From assembly GCF_021018805.1 (NCBI RefSeq), contig NC_086248.1:94393739-94457738 (forward strand): DNA of 64,000 bases. Direction: 5' to 3'. The notes under the pieces were generated by a model. The model was not told the origin of the DNA, did not search any database, and saw nothing but the letters and a program-made list of their open reading frames with translations. This stretch comes from Prinia subflava. Its lineage: Eukaryota > Chordata > Aves > Passeriformes > Cisticolidae. Made by a program: the position numbers and the translations under genes. Position 1 is the first letter of the stretch. Each line of letters begins with the position of its first letter. Positions 53,636 to 64,000 of the stretch are shown here, piece after piece.

Positions 53636-53830
53636 GAGTTTGGCATGATTTGTAGTTCTTGCAGGGCCCCAAGCCTTTGGCAAAAGGAAGACCAAAATGT
53701 GTTGCTATTTAAAGAATTTTCACACTTCAGTTCAAATCTGAAGTCCTCAGAGAAGTATGGGAAACTTTACAGTATGACTTATATTGCTATGACACTGTCA
53801 ATGAATAAATTAGCATATAAAACATTGTAA
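53636..53830 (+). CDS. SPATA17: Candidate terminal coding exon of SPATA17
   Basis: A 195-nt open stretch (64 codons plus TAA) follows the possible acceptor TCCATATATCACTCCAG. It is open in exactly the phase needed after exon D (phase 0). The peptide starts EFGMICSSCRAPSLWQ and contains SSEKYGKLYSMTYIAM at about residues 43-58. The mammalian protein ends with SKYGKLYSKAGQIV, as I recall it, so the heptapeptide KYGKLYS is shared. The upstream part DQNVLLFKEFS has a weak resemblance to the preceding mammalian segment. Against it: about 40 residues before the match look unlike SPATA17, the tail after it differs, and a nearer acceptor (CACTTCAG at 53723-53730) gives the wrong phase. It could be a chance match or a decayed exon. 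Confidence 0.35.
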   Translation, partial: EFGMICSSCRAPSLWQKEDQNVLLFKEFSHFSSNLKSSEKYGKLYSMTYIAMTLSMNKLAYKTL

Positions 53831-53998
53831 AAATTCCCAGTTCCTCTTCATTTATAAGATATAATCATACTCAGCTGTAGGTTGAGAGGTCTGTATGGAC
53901 ATTAAAGGCATAGATGTTAAAGTCTCAGGCTAAATTCTTTCCTCAAAGTGCCAGTGGAGTGTTGAATTTAGTTCACAAGTTATCCAGCTAAAAAGTGA

Positions 53999-54004
53999 AA
54001 TAAA
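53999..54004 (+). terminator. Possible poly(A) signal for SPATA17
   Basis: AATAAA lies about 170 bp after the TAA of the candidate terminal exon and is followed by a T-rich stretch (CTTTTGTTTATG). The hexamer is common in DNA this AT-rich, so its value depends entirely on the exon call. Confidence 0.2.
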
Positions 54005-54639
54005 CTTTTGTTTATGCACTAACATAGAATATCACTGCACAAGTTTTTGCATTTAGTATACACATAACATATATTCATATCAGAACCAATGCAGCATGGT
54101 TTTAGTTTTTGAATTGCTCAGCAATCTATTTTTAAAATTTGTGCTAATAAGTATAATCCATATAATTTTTCTGAACAGTGTTGAATCTGTAACAATGTTT
54201 GGCTACAAATACCAGCTGTTCTTCTCCCCAAAGCTTCTAATCAGCAAGTTTGTCAGAACTAACTTCATGCCAGTGCAAAACAAATCTGTGGCACCTGAGT
54301 GAGTAATCACTGTAGCTGATGCTATTCCTGAACTGTGTCAAAGAACCGGTGGATTTGCACAGAAGAAAAAGTGCCACTGAAAACATGACACATATGAGTA
54401 GAGAGACAGAAAAAATAACAATAGGTATTAGTGTAAAAGCTTTTGTTCCCATTTTATTGATCAATGAGAGCATTTGTAAACACTGGATGGGAGATGAGTG
54501 GTTTCTCTAATGTTAGCCAATCTGCAAAGTAAGCTGCCTGTAAAATGGGAAAATATTCCTGTTTGATCATTTCATCTCTTTGGAAGGTAGCTAGTATTTC
54601 TGGAAGAGGAAAGCTGGTTTTCTCTTTAGCTTTCATCAG

Positions 54640-55255
54640 TGCTAGGACACATCACTGACTCATGTTTAGCCAGTTGCCCACAAGGATCATCAGGTCCTCT
54701 TCTGCAGAGCTGCTGCCCAGCCTGTCAGCCTCCAGCCTGCTTTGCTCTGGGGTGAGCCTGTGCCAGGTGCATCCGTCCATCCTTTGTTTTGTAAGGTTCT
54801 GTCAGGCCATTTCTCCAGCATGTCTGCATCCCTCTGAGTGACAGCCCTGAAATGTCTCCGTGGTACCCATTACTTTGGTGTAATCCAGGAACCTGAGGAG
54901 AAGGCATTCCATCTCCACCTCCAGGTCATTGGGGAAGATATTAAGATAGGCCCCAAGACAGCACCTGAGGAAATACATTGGTACCCAGTTCCAGTTGAGG
55001 AGAAACCATTCACTGCTACCCTTTGAACCTCAGATTCCAGGCAGCTATTACATCTTTTAGTCTGTGCATCTAGACTATAATTTACAGCTTGGTTAAAAGG
55101 ATTCTCTGGGAAAATGTGTTGAAAGCCTTGTTAAAGCTCAGCCAGACAGCATCATCCACTGTTCTCCTTTGATCTGCATATCTAGTAATTTCATCACAGA
55201 AAACAATCAAGTTGGAAAGTGTCATCCAGAACCATGTAAAACCAGATGAAATCTA
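54640..55255 (-). mobile_element. CR1 LINE fragment, antisense orientation
   Basis: Read on the + strand this follows the complement of a CR1 reverse-transcriptase region: CTCATGTTTAGCCAG, CAGGTCCTCTTCTGCAGAGC, GGGGTGAGCCTGTGCCAGGTG, TTCTCCAGCATGTCTGCATC, TCATTGGGGAAGATATTAAG, CCCCAAGACAGCACCTGAGG and, later, GTTGAAAGCCTTGTTAAAGC. The complement of the AAGATATTAA part encodes the conserved FNIFINDL-type segment of the LINE polymerase. It is an internal fragment without the 3' tail, with many indels and stops, hence inactive and old. Boundaries are approximate. Confidence 0.9.
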
Positions 55256-58200
55256 ACTAGAGTACTGGTTTTGCTGCATATCAGAAGCCAAAATAGAGAA
55301 AAAATATTTTCAGTTGAGGATTTCAACTCAGAATTTTTCCTCCTTAACTCCTGGTGGGATGGTTTTGGCAAGTTAGTTACAACTTTATCTTGGCAGATTA
55401 AACATTTTCTGGCTTTAGTCTAGCAGGTTAAAAGTGGTTCTGACTTTGTCTTGGCAGTGAGCACTTGGCACTGGTTTATTTTCAGCTGGAAAGAGAATGT
55501 GGTAGTTGAACAGATTAGACAATGAAGGGGGCAGATTACAAATGGCCAAATTCAAGATATTTATCCCTAAATGCAATAGTTTCTCATGCAGTAGTTGCTA
55601 GCAGAGTGTGTGTGATGGACAGGACAAGAAGCTGGTTTAAAAATACAAGTACTATCCTAAAAATATGTCCTTTACTTTTTTTATCAGATTCTTTTTAAGT
55701 CTGTGGTGTTTTTTGTACACAGGAATGTAGTATTAGGCTCCACCTCAGATTTAATAATGCCTTTAAAGGGTTATATATTTCCCATTATTGTGTTTTCATT
55801 CTTGACAATGTTATTTATAGATCTTAAATAGATTAAGATGAACTTGTACTACCCTCTTCAAAAATATGTTGTTAAAATATACTGTAAGAGGTAGATATTT
55901 GCATGACAATAGCAAATAAACACCTCTTGGGATTCTGAATACTTACTGAACTATTTCAATGGCACATTTGTTTTTTAGCCCAGATTCAGTAAAGTTCAAG
56001 GGTATCCAAGTATGAAATAGCTTGCGGAGAAATTCACATTGGTTTCTTAATTTAATTTACTTGTAAAAAAAAGGCTACGTAGTTGAAAAAAATAGAGTAT
56101 TTGGCAATTTTGGTTCATATACAGACATTCAGAGTAGAATTTGGGTGATGTTTCGTAACATTGTCTAAAGTATGGTACAGCATGCACTGTAACTCTGTGT
56201 GGCAGACTATACTTGTAAGATTGGTACTGACTCTGAACAGGTCTAAAAGTACCTGAAAAAGTGTCTACATCAAGGTGACTTATTCTTCTTCCATAGATTA
56301 GCTTTATACACATAAAGAAATTAATTAACTGAACAGTTATTTATACAGGAGAATGTATTTCTTTCTAAAGCATTGTAAAGCTAGTCCATGTTTGAGAAGA
56401 AGGACCAGACAGTGCCTTGGCTTGCAGATCATTAATAAATGGAATAAATGAATGTAGAGGGTACAGTTGGGAATTCCACACTTCCTTCCCCTTGGGCAGC
56501 CACAATGACTGCAGTGTAGTACATAAATGTAACCAATGCAAATTTTGGACCACAAATCTCCATTGCTGGTTATATTACACATGACAAAAAATACAGCCTA
56601 GTTTCAAATCCCAGGTTAATTTTGCAGAGGCAATACATACAGGAAAAAGTAATTTACTGGACCAAATCCTTCCCCTTTTTTCCTTTGTGCTTCCTTGCAA
56701 AACTTTCATCGAAGCCCAGAGATAATTTGCCTTTGTTTGTGAGAAAGGGCAGTAAGGATTGACATATTCATAATCCTTAATGAACACAGCTATCCCAGAA
56801 TATCTTACTCTTTTAGGAATAGTTTTGCTTTCCTTGTACAGTGGCTCAAACTATTGTGTTCTGAAGAGCACCATTATTTTCTGTCATGTCATAGCTTAAT
56901 CTGTGCAGCTATGAAAGGGGATATGCTTTTGTTCCTTTGTCCAAACTGCTTCTAACCAAGCAGGAGTTAAAATAGGCTCTTTTCAAGCCTAGAACACATC
57001 CTCTCCTATTTTGCACAGATGAGGACAAGAAGTTTTAGAGCTTGATTTTTGTGTCAGTTTGCTCCAAATACCTCCAAAGCGCAAATTAGCACAGTGTAGC
57101 TGTTGAGCTATGAAAGGAAACTTCAGTGAGCACAGATGAGTAGCAGAACATTTCCTTCTCCAAATACTCTAGCAAGGGAGGACTGGAGTTATAATTTCCA
57201 TGTTAGGCTGTCCCAGGGGAGCACACATGGCTGTGCTGCTCATATTCGACCCATCACACAGAAAGTATCTAAACCTATGTGATTTTCAAGTCAGTGGTTT
57301 TTCAAACTCATGAGCCATCATTAGAAATCTTTCATAATTTCTAGCAAGCGCTGTTTGAGTTTGGCTTCCTCTTTTTTAATTCATAAAAGATAAAACATGC
57401 AAGAGTCAGTGATAGCTATAAATATCCATGAAAAATTAAGTGTAAAATTAATGAAATATTTGTTACATAAATTAAGTAGCAATTAATGTTTTCTCTTTCT
57501 GTTTGGAAGATAGGATATTAAAATAGTGTTGTTAAATTTCCTACTGTGAACATAATTTCCGGATTCTTTTTTACAACACATTATCATAATGTCAATAAAA
57601 GACTAAAACTAACAAATAGAAAAAAACTTGCCTGATGTAAGTGTAACACAGAAGGTTATAAAGTTGCCTTTTATGATGGCTATACAATATCATTTTATTT
57701 TAAGATCTAATAGCAAGTTGATTCAAAGGGTAAGACTTACAAAGTCATTAAAGCAAGTAGAAAATTGCCTTCTACCATAGTCACACAGTCTTTTTAAATC
57801 AAAGAGTTTTATTGTTGGTGGTGATGTTTGCATTTGGAGGAGGTAATTAGGGAGTGAGTTAGACATCACACTCAGAGCCCTCAAGCTTGTCAACAAGAAC
57901 CATAAACTTCACTTGGAAAAAAGAAAAGTCAGTTTAGAAGGCAAATTGCAGAGAATAGAGGGAAACAGGATCATAACATTTTGAGTCAGTTTGACCTCTG
58001 TTGTGTCTATCCACAATATGGAGAAGCTCATAAAATATCCTGTACTTCCATGAGAACTTTATTGCTTCTACCAGAAAGAACAAAATATAGAGGTATTCAA
58101 ATTGGTAGCACTAGTAGACAGTTTGAAGGAGGAGGTAAATATTAGTTCCTCCTTCTCCTCCACTGCATATGTTGGTAAGCTGAATAGAGAAAGGTGCAAT

Positions 58201-58443
58201 TCTACCCCGTTCATCACAGCAGTGGTCACTTGGCAGCTGTGGGTCAGGGAACTCTGATTAGGCACGCTTTTCCCTGGGAGTCGATACCTCTGTGCTGACA
58301 CAATGAGATCCAGTCCCTAAGGCATGATCCAAGCTTTTGTTATTATCTCTTATTTGAAGGGGCTGGTTGACCCAATTGGTTAACACATTAGCTTTTCAAT
58401 TTTATAGCCTTAAGTCATGGAAGACCTCTTCCTAGATTTTGTC

Positions 58444-58461
58444 TTTTTTTTTTTTTTTTTT
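58444..58461. repeat. T homopolymer (18 nt)
   Basis: A run of 18 T is followed by CTCCACAG, which resembles a splice acceptor. The frames after it are short and unfamiliar, so no exon was called. Confidence 0.9.
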
Positions 58462-59714
58462 CTCCACAGTATAAAGTAAAATTGGCAGTCTGTGCCCACC
58501 AGCCACAAAAACAGAGTTATGCCAAACAACTGTGTCCTGAACTTTATGGCTAATTAGCTGTTGAAGCTGTGCCCAAGAAATAGCTTCTCTTGCCCATGGG
58601 AAGTGTGAAGCCATTATTAATATCCCAGCTCATATCTCTTAGTAAGTCTTATAAGCAGTGCTGCTTAAAGAGACTAAATGTACAAGAGGGAATTAAAAAT
58701 TATAGTACCCCTTTCACTGACTGAAATATTGTAAACTTGTTACACTGAGGCCAGGATTGGTGTCAATGTACTTTGTGTGAAAAGTGCAATAGAAGCATTA
58801 GTATTTGACAGCCCTGGTTGAAATAAGTGAAATTAATGGAGCTCTTTTCATATACGACAAGGCCATGGCACCCCTTTCATGCTGCTTACAGACAGAGAAA
58901 AGTCAATACTTTTTTATTACTTGATGCTGACCTACATTTTGCACTACAAGTGCCAGGCCCACTAATTGGTTTCAGTTGTGAGAAAAGTTTGCCCCAAAGA
59001 AACACTGGAGCAGATAAATCAATCTTTTTTAGGGTAGCTTAGTGGGTTTTGAGCACTTGAAATGACATTTGTGTTGTATTGACAGAATGGGTTGTTACAC
59101 TCATTTTGTCATGTCAGAAGGCCCTGTACTAGTTGGAAGTATTGTTAACCAGTATTGATAAATTTGCTGAGAATAAAAGTTAGCTGGATCAACATTTTAC
59201 TTGTCTAACAGTTGCTGTTTCTAGTTTGCTTCCTTGTTAGAGACCTTGGTGGCTATTAACAGGTCAGGAGACTTACTATGACAGCCCAATTTAAAATTTT
59301 AATTTTACTATTACAAGCATTAGGGTCATAGGAAACACTTAAATATGATCACTTAGTGTTAAACAGGTGGGGTTGTGGGTTAGAGCTCTGTAGTGACACT
59401 TGGCAGTACTGCCTGGTTTCCAAAGGAGCTGTGCAAATGGGATATCTCCTGGGTTTGTGGAAAAGCAAGGTTGCTCAGTGGCTCACCCTACACTAAGAAC
59501 ATACCTGCTGCAGGGACATTTGTGTAGAATTTCCCACTGCAGCCTCTAAGGTCTTGGTATCTGTGGATATTGGTTTCAAAGTATTGTTTCCTGGTTTTAC
59601 TACTCAGTGGCATGAAGATAGAATTATGATTCCAGCAGCTGTGCTCATTTTTCAGTTATTCCTTCTGCCATTAATTCCTAACAGAATTTACATTCAGAAT
59701 AGGTGTTCTATAAA

Positions 59715-59765
59715 GAGAAGAACAGAAGAGGCCCAATAGGAGGAGAAGAACAGAAGAGGCCTAAT
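59715..59765. repeat. Tandem duplication, 28-bp period
   Basis: GAGAAGAACAGAAGAGGCC occurs at 59715 and again at 59743, each followed by CAAT or TAAT. It is purine-rich and local. Confidence 0.9.
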
Positions 59766-60455
59766 CTCTATAGGAGCAACAGATACAATTCCAGCATTAC
59801 AAGAGAGTTTTTCTGAGATACAAACTTTTCATGGATTGGTTTACCCTTTACACAGCACATGGTGCCATGGTTGACATAATGCATTTATTCACTGTCTTTG
59901 GTATTTTTTGATTGACTCAGAAGAGGAGTCACTGCTCTGAATATCTGCTATTGATGGAACGCCTTACATTTCAGAGAATGCTTTTCATTATACAATTTAT
60001 ATTGGAAAGGTCTGTGCGTGTTGCTTCTACAAACCCATGAAGGAAATCTATATTGGTACAACCTGACAAAAATTTATTCTCGCATTAATTCATGCAACCA
60101 AATCTCTACTTATTCAGCAAACTCAAGTTTTGTCATTACAGAGAAAGGAAAGACTGTTCTATCCTGTAAATCAGATAATGTGAGTTATTGTTCCAGGTTT
60201 ATCGCATGCTTAACAGTTTCATAATTATTATGGACTTGAGAGATTTGATACATGAAATAACCATGAAGTGTGTATGCAGGAGCTGAGAATAAATGGTAAT
60301 AATAGTGCTCTCTGGCCTTAAAATCTTAGAGCAGATATGCTACTGCTGTTTGTCTGTTCTTGCTTTGGTCTGAGGCAGCTGACTTTCTACTTCATTAAAT
60401 TTCCAAGAAGATACTCGATTATAATTCCTATCTCATTTCGAACTGCATTTTTATA

Positions 60456-60710
60456 TTAGGGGATATTGTACAGTACTCTCAAAATTGCTTGGAAAGAATA
60501 TTGTTCGTACAAATTTGTTTCTAGAATATCACAGAAGTCATTTTCAAAGGCCTCCAAACCAATATGAAGGTCTACAAGGTCTTGTTCACTTGCCAGCATT
60601 TGTACGTGATCTGTATTTATGTAAGTCTGCATAGTCAGATGAAAAATGTCTTTGGAATTTGCTTTAATAACATTCCAAATATAGACTATGTTACCATTTG
60701 GCAAGTCCAA
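60456..60710 (-). other. Unrecognised protein-like open frame
   Basis: A frame of 84 codons on the minus strand ends in CCC TAA. It begins within LDLPNGNIVYIWNVIK and ends FQAILRVLYNIP. It opens with TTG, not ATG, and a TGA lies four codons upstream. A possible acceptor TGATGTCATAG stands directly before ATTGGACTTG. The composition (acidic, with regularly spaced Leu, Ile, Phe and Tyr) looks like a folded protein rather than AT-rich noise. I cannot name a family. It could be a terminal exon, a transposase or retroelement remnant, or chance. Confidence 0.2.
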
Positions 60711-61308
60711 TCTATGACATCAGAGTGCTGATTGAGACAAATCTTTGGTGGCTTTATGCCACCTTTTTTGACTCCATTGTTTCAAACTGATGAGCTCACA
60801 AGCTCAAGTAGTCAGATATATTGAAAGGGTCCACAGGTCTTCTTAAGCTCTGTCAGTCGAACTTGAGTCACTTACAGTTTACTAGAGTTAAAGGAGTCAA
60901 AGCCGGACAAGTTTGAAAGGGAAACATTATAGTAACTTTGTTTGGGAATTCCGAAGTATGTCTCAGTGCTGAGAATTACAGGTCTCTGATGCTGAGAATT
61001 ATATGGCATGATTTAAGAATGCATTGTGGAAAAATTCCATAAAGCTCAGCTCCATGCTCCTGTGGTCCCGAGAGTACAAAACTATAGGGTCAAGCTCACC
61101 AATATGTGTGAATTCATATTTGTAAGTCTATTCATTCTAGCTACCAACAGAGAGAAACTGATGGTGAAAATAATTTTGAAGAAGCCTGTTTTTCTCCACT
61201 CACAACCTATGTTCTTCAAAAAGATTATTTACATAACTTCATAACTTCTATGCTATGTAGCAAGCATCTTAAATTCAAGATGATTCCTATCGGAGTCAAT
61301 GAGCTTTT

Positions 61309-61343
61309 TGAGATCATTGATCTCAATGATCATGAGATCATTG
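61309..61343. repeat. Overlapping snap-back palindromes
   Basis: GAGATCATTGATCTC is followed at once by CAATGATCATGAGATCATTG. Both are self-complementary around GATC and share arms, so alternative stem-loops are possible. Confidence 0.75.
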
Positions 61344-62909
61344 TGCTTTCCTGCATGTTTTGAGTGGCCATTTCTCCATTACATTAGATGGATGTGAGAA
61401 CCTGGCTCCCAATTCCTCTCCCTTTATGCTGTGAGGTAGATCTTGCAAGGCCAGATGGTGTTTTCAGGCCTTACTTTATCTCTCTGTAGAAATCTGATAA
61501 AAATCTTTGTCTTCAAATACAGAAGAAATAGAAGCAAGATCTATTTCCCAAAAAGTTATTTATATTTTATATACACGTATGCAATTTTTACCTACTATAC
61601 ATTCTAAAATTCTTTAATTAATGTAACTTTAAAGCCAGCATGCTTTTATTTATCCATCAGACTCTGTAATGTTTCCTAAGTCTGGTCAAACATAACTGCT
61701 GTCGTCATAATCAGAGCCAGTTGCTTAAATGCTCAATTGTGAGTATCTAGTGGAATAGTTTTAAATAACAAGATAAACAGTACAGCTGCCAAACCAAAGT
61801 AATCTTACACTGAGGGGGCGTGTGGTACAAAAATTTCCTCTTTGTCATTTTGATTTGAGTTTGAAGCTGGACCTGGGCTTAGTTCCAGCTCAAAAACACT
61901 GTTCACTTCAAAGACTCCTAAATCGTCCCAAGGAGCTAATTTTGGCAGCCAATTGTTTTTGTTTGGCCAGGAATCCTAATAGCAAAAGCCGTCTGCTCCA
62001 GCAAATGAAGATCTCTGCAATGCCCAGCCTTCCCATTCCTGATTTTATCCTGGTATGGGGGGTGCACAGGTTTCACCGATTTCCCTGCCTCACCCAAATT
62101 TACCCCTTGTTAAACTGTTCACGTTTGTTAAGCCGTACGTAACTGTCCTGAATGTTCATTAATAACATACTTTCTGTTTAAAAATAATGGATAACAGGTT
62201 CTACTCTGAATTACTGCATAATCCCAAATTACTCCTGGATTATCTGCTTGCTCTCTCAGCAAATAGAGCTCATTTGTTGATTTTTCTGTTCCCGTGAACG
62301 GAATCAGTCTGGGTAATTTACTGAATTAAATATAACTAGCTTCACTTTAGAAAGAAACCATTTGCAGTTGTGTTGGAGAGACTATAATATTTATTATAAT
62401 AATTATTTGGACAACTTTTCCTATGGTAACAAGGTGCTTGTGATACTGAACAGACACTGAAAATTAGAATATTGTGCCATTCTAAAAGTTTAATATGAAA
62501 ATATGCAAATAGGCTGTTTCGGTTGAATAAGAAATTGGCCCTTACAAGGCATAGAAAAACATTAAAAAGTAAATCTTGTGAATCATTTAGGAATGGGATA
62601 GTGCTCACTTTGACATCATACATGGATTATTTAATTTTGAATGTATGCCTACCTCACAATTTTAAGATTTATGGACCACAGTTTTGGAGGAACCTTAGTA
62701 AACAATTTTAAGTTTGAGACATAAGAAATGTTATGGTCTCAGTTTGGCAACATGCAGTGCAGATGAAATGCAGATGGACCCAGTGAGTGTTTGCATGAAG
62801 CTTACTAGAAGTCAGAGGTGCTCTGTTGATAAAGATACAGGTGAACTGTGGTCTGTGAAGTAGCTAAATCCAAATTGTCCAGGGAATGATAATTCTCTTT
62901 CATGTCATT

Positions 62910-62925
62910 AAAAAAAAAAAAAAAA
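62910..62925. repeat. A homopolymer (16 nt)
   Basis: This run of 16 A is followed by GGTTTTTTATTCTCTTTTAAAG. No retroelement body was recognised upstream. Confidence 0.9.
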
Positions 62926-64000
62926 GGTTTTTTATTCTCTTTTAAAGAGAAAATGAAACCTTTCAAATTGGAAAATGCATTGAAAAGATAAAACTTTTCG
63001 CTTTCATTCAGTCATGGCCTTACACATTCCATGAAGATGTTTCAGTTTCGTCCACTTCCACAGAGCTACTTGTTAGCAATAGAAAACAGTACAAAGTATT
63101 CAGACCAACTTCTTAAAAATAAAATCATCAGATCCTAGAAAGCTTTTTACTGTCTAAAAGCAAAAACCATTTCAATGCAAACTAAGTATTTCCTATTGTA
63201 ATACTAGCCTCAGTACTTCAGGTTAAAAAAAATTATTAAGAAAGGTTTAAAACCTTGATCTTAAATATTATGGACCTGCTAATCATTTATCATGAGTATT
63301 TAGTAACAAGTAGACAAATCAAAATATGGTTTAGAACACTTAGTTTGTTTTACTTTCTTGTTTGTTGACTGAATTAACATTGTACTTTTAAGGCACAGCT
63401 TCACTTGTGTTTCTCTTATTCAATTTAGATTTTTAAGCATTTGCATTTAAAAAATTGAATATAATGAGTAAGATACTGCTTATAACCAGGGAAAAAAACA
63501 TGTTCAGGAATCACCCTGCTTCTCTTAATCAATTTCTTGCCAGTAGTACTTATTTAATATGTATTAATTTTTTTTTATCATTTCTTATGGAGGTTTTTCA
63601 GTGCCTATATTTCAATGTTAACCAGGGTAGAAAAGTTGAAATATAGCAAGGCTATTGCGCTTTCTTTAACCTGCCTGGTTGCCAGGGAGGAAAATAAATT
63701 TCTGTATACCATGATTTGCCAAAGACTATAAAATGTAGTTTCTAGAGCAGGAAATTTTTGCAGTTCTTATAGTTGCTGACAGTTTGAAATACATGTTTGT
63801 TTTCAATTAAATGTATTCTTTTGCTTGTCTTCAAGGTAATATTCATATAATATAAAAATGTATATTTAATATTCACTATTTTGCAAGATTTGAATTTTAT
63901 CTTATATAATAAAATGTAACTAGAAGACAATATTTAGAACTCTAAAGTATTAAAAAAGGCAAGCCCATTTAAGCCTAACATAATTTTTTTGTCTCTCTTT

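Larger units (their letters stand above)
55256..64000. other. Gene-poor DNA after the candidate last exon
   Basis: This is AT-rich DNA without a recognised exon, RNA gene or large repeat. It holds a poly(T) run (58444-58461), a small tandem duplication (59715-59765), an unexplained minus-strand frame (60456-60710), a snap-back at 61309-61343 and a poly(A) run (62910-62925). In vertebrates the gene after SPATA17 is usually RRP15, on the same strand; nothing of it is visible here. Confidence 0.5.

Noticed and set aside
53731..53808. Terminal exon starting after CACTTCAG at 53730
   Set aside because: It has a better-looking acceptor, but with exon D ending in phase 0 it reads FKSEVLREVWETLQ to a stop and loses the KYGKLYS match. 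It is kept only as an alternative.
54096..54302. VFELLSNLF segment as a possible SPATA17 C-terminus (mammals have FELFSKYG)
   Set aside because: Only four or five residues agree, the following sequence is unlike the gene, and no good acceptor in phase precedes it.
56365..56582. PFINDLQAK on the minus strand as a CR1 polymerase remnant
   Set aside because: Only the short FINDL word agrees; the flanking sequence does not follow CR1 order as the copy at 54640-55255 does.
58462..58614. Acceptor-like poly(T) followed by CTCCACAG
   Set aside because: The downstream + strand frames are short and unfamiliar, and no donor in phase supports an exon.
1..64000. CRISPR arrays, operons, phage or bacterial mobile systems
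   Set aside because: The composition, spliced exons and CR1 repeats mark this as vertebrate nuclear DNA; no spaced direct-repeat array or bacterial gene was found.

Overview
The window looks like avian nuclear DNA. It is AT-rich and intron-like, almost free of genes, and has scattered CpG-depleted spacer. It carries three old CR1-type LINE fragments, two of them 3' ends and one of those with the octamer-like ATTCTATG tail. CR1 retroposons are the dominant repeat in birds and other sauropsids. No prokaryotic, viral or tRNA/rRNA feature was recognised.

The only gene I can identify is the 3' part of SPATA17 (spermatogenesis-associated 17, an IQ-motif protein linked to sperm and motile cilia), on the + strand. 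Four consecutive coding exons with consensus splice sites and compatible phases lie at 13162-13285, 30373-30576, 35718-35869 and 44172-44310. Joined, they encode 156 residues with strong similarity to the C-terminal half of mammalian SPATA17 as I remember it. A fifth, terminal exon is proposed at 53636-53830 with a possible poly(A) signal at 53999-54004. It is phase-compatible and ends in a short match to the mammalian C-terminus, but most of it is unlike mammalian SPATA17, so it remains a hypothesis. Exons encoding the N-terminal IQ motifs must lie upstream of base 1.

Layout: 1-13161 is intron, with a 424-bp all-pyrimidine composite satellite (TTTTC then TTCCC units) at 4707-5130, a near-perfect 84-bp hairpin at 6950-7033 and small tandem duplications. 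13286-30372 is a 17-kb intron. 30577-35717 is an intron with a CR1 3' end and a palindromic MITE-like element. 35870-44171 is an intron with several GC-richer blocks. 44311 onward is an intron with a second CR1 3' end, then the candidate last exon, an antisense CR1 fragment at about 54640-55255, and probably intergenic DNA to the end.

The most notable non-genic signals are the satellite, whose G-rich strand is a long array of potential G-quadruplexes; a 62-bp sequence present twice with one mismatch, flanking the 13162-13285 exon in direct orientation; the 84-bp hairpin; and an unexplained, protein-like open frame on the minus strand at 60456-60710. I did not find a convincing novel system. 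All homology statements come from memory and reading by eye, with no database search.
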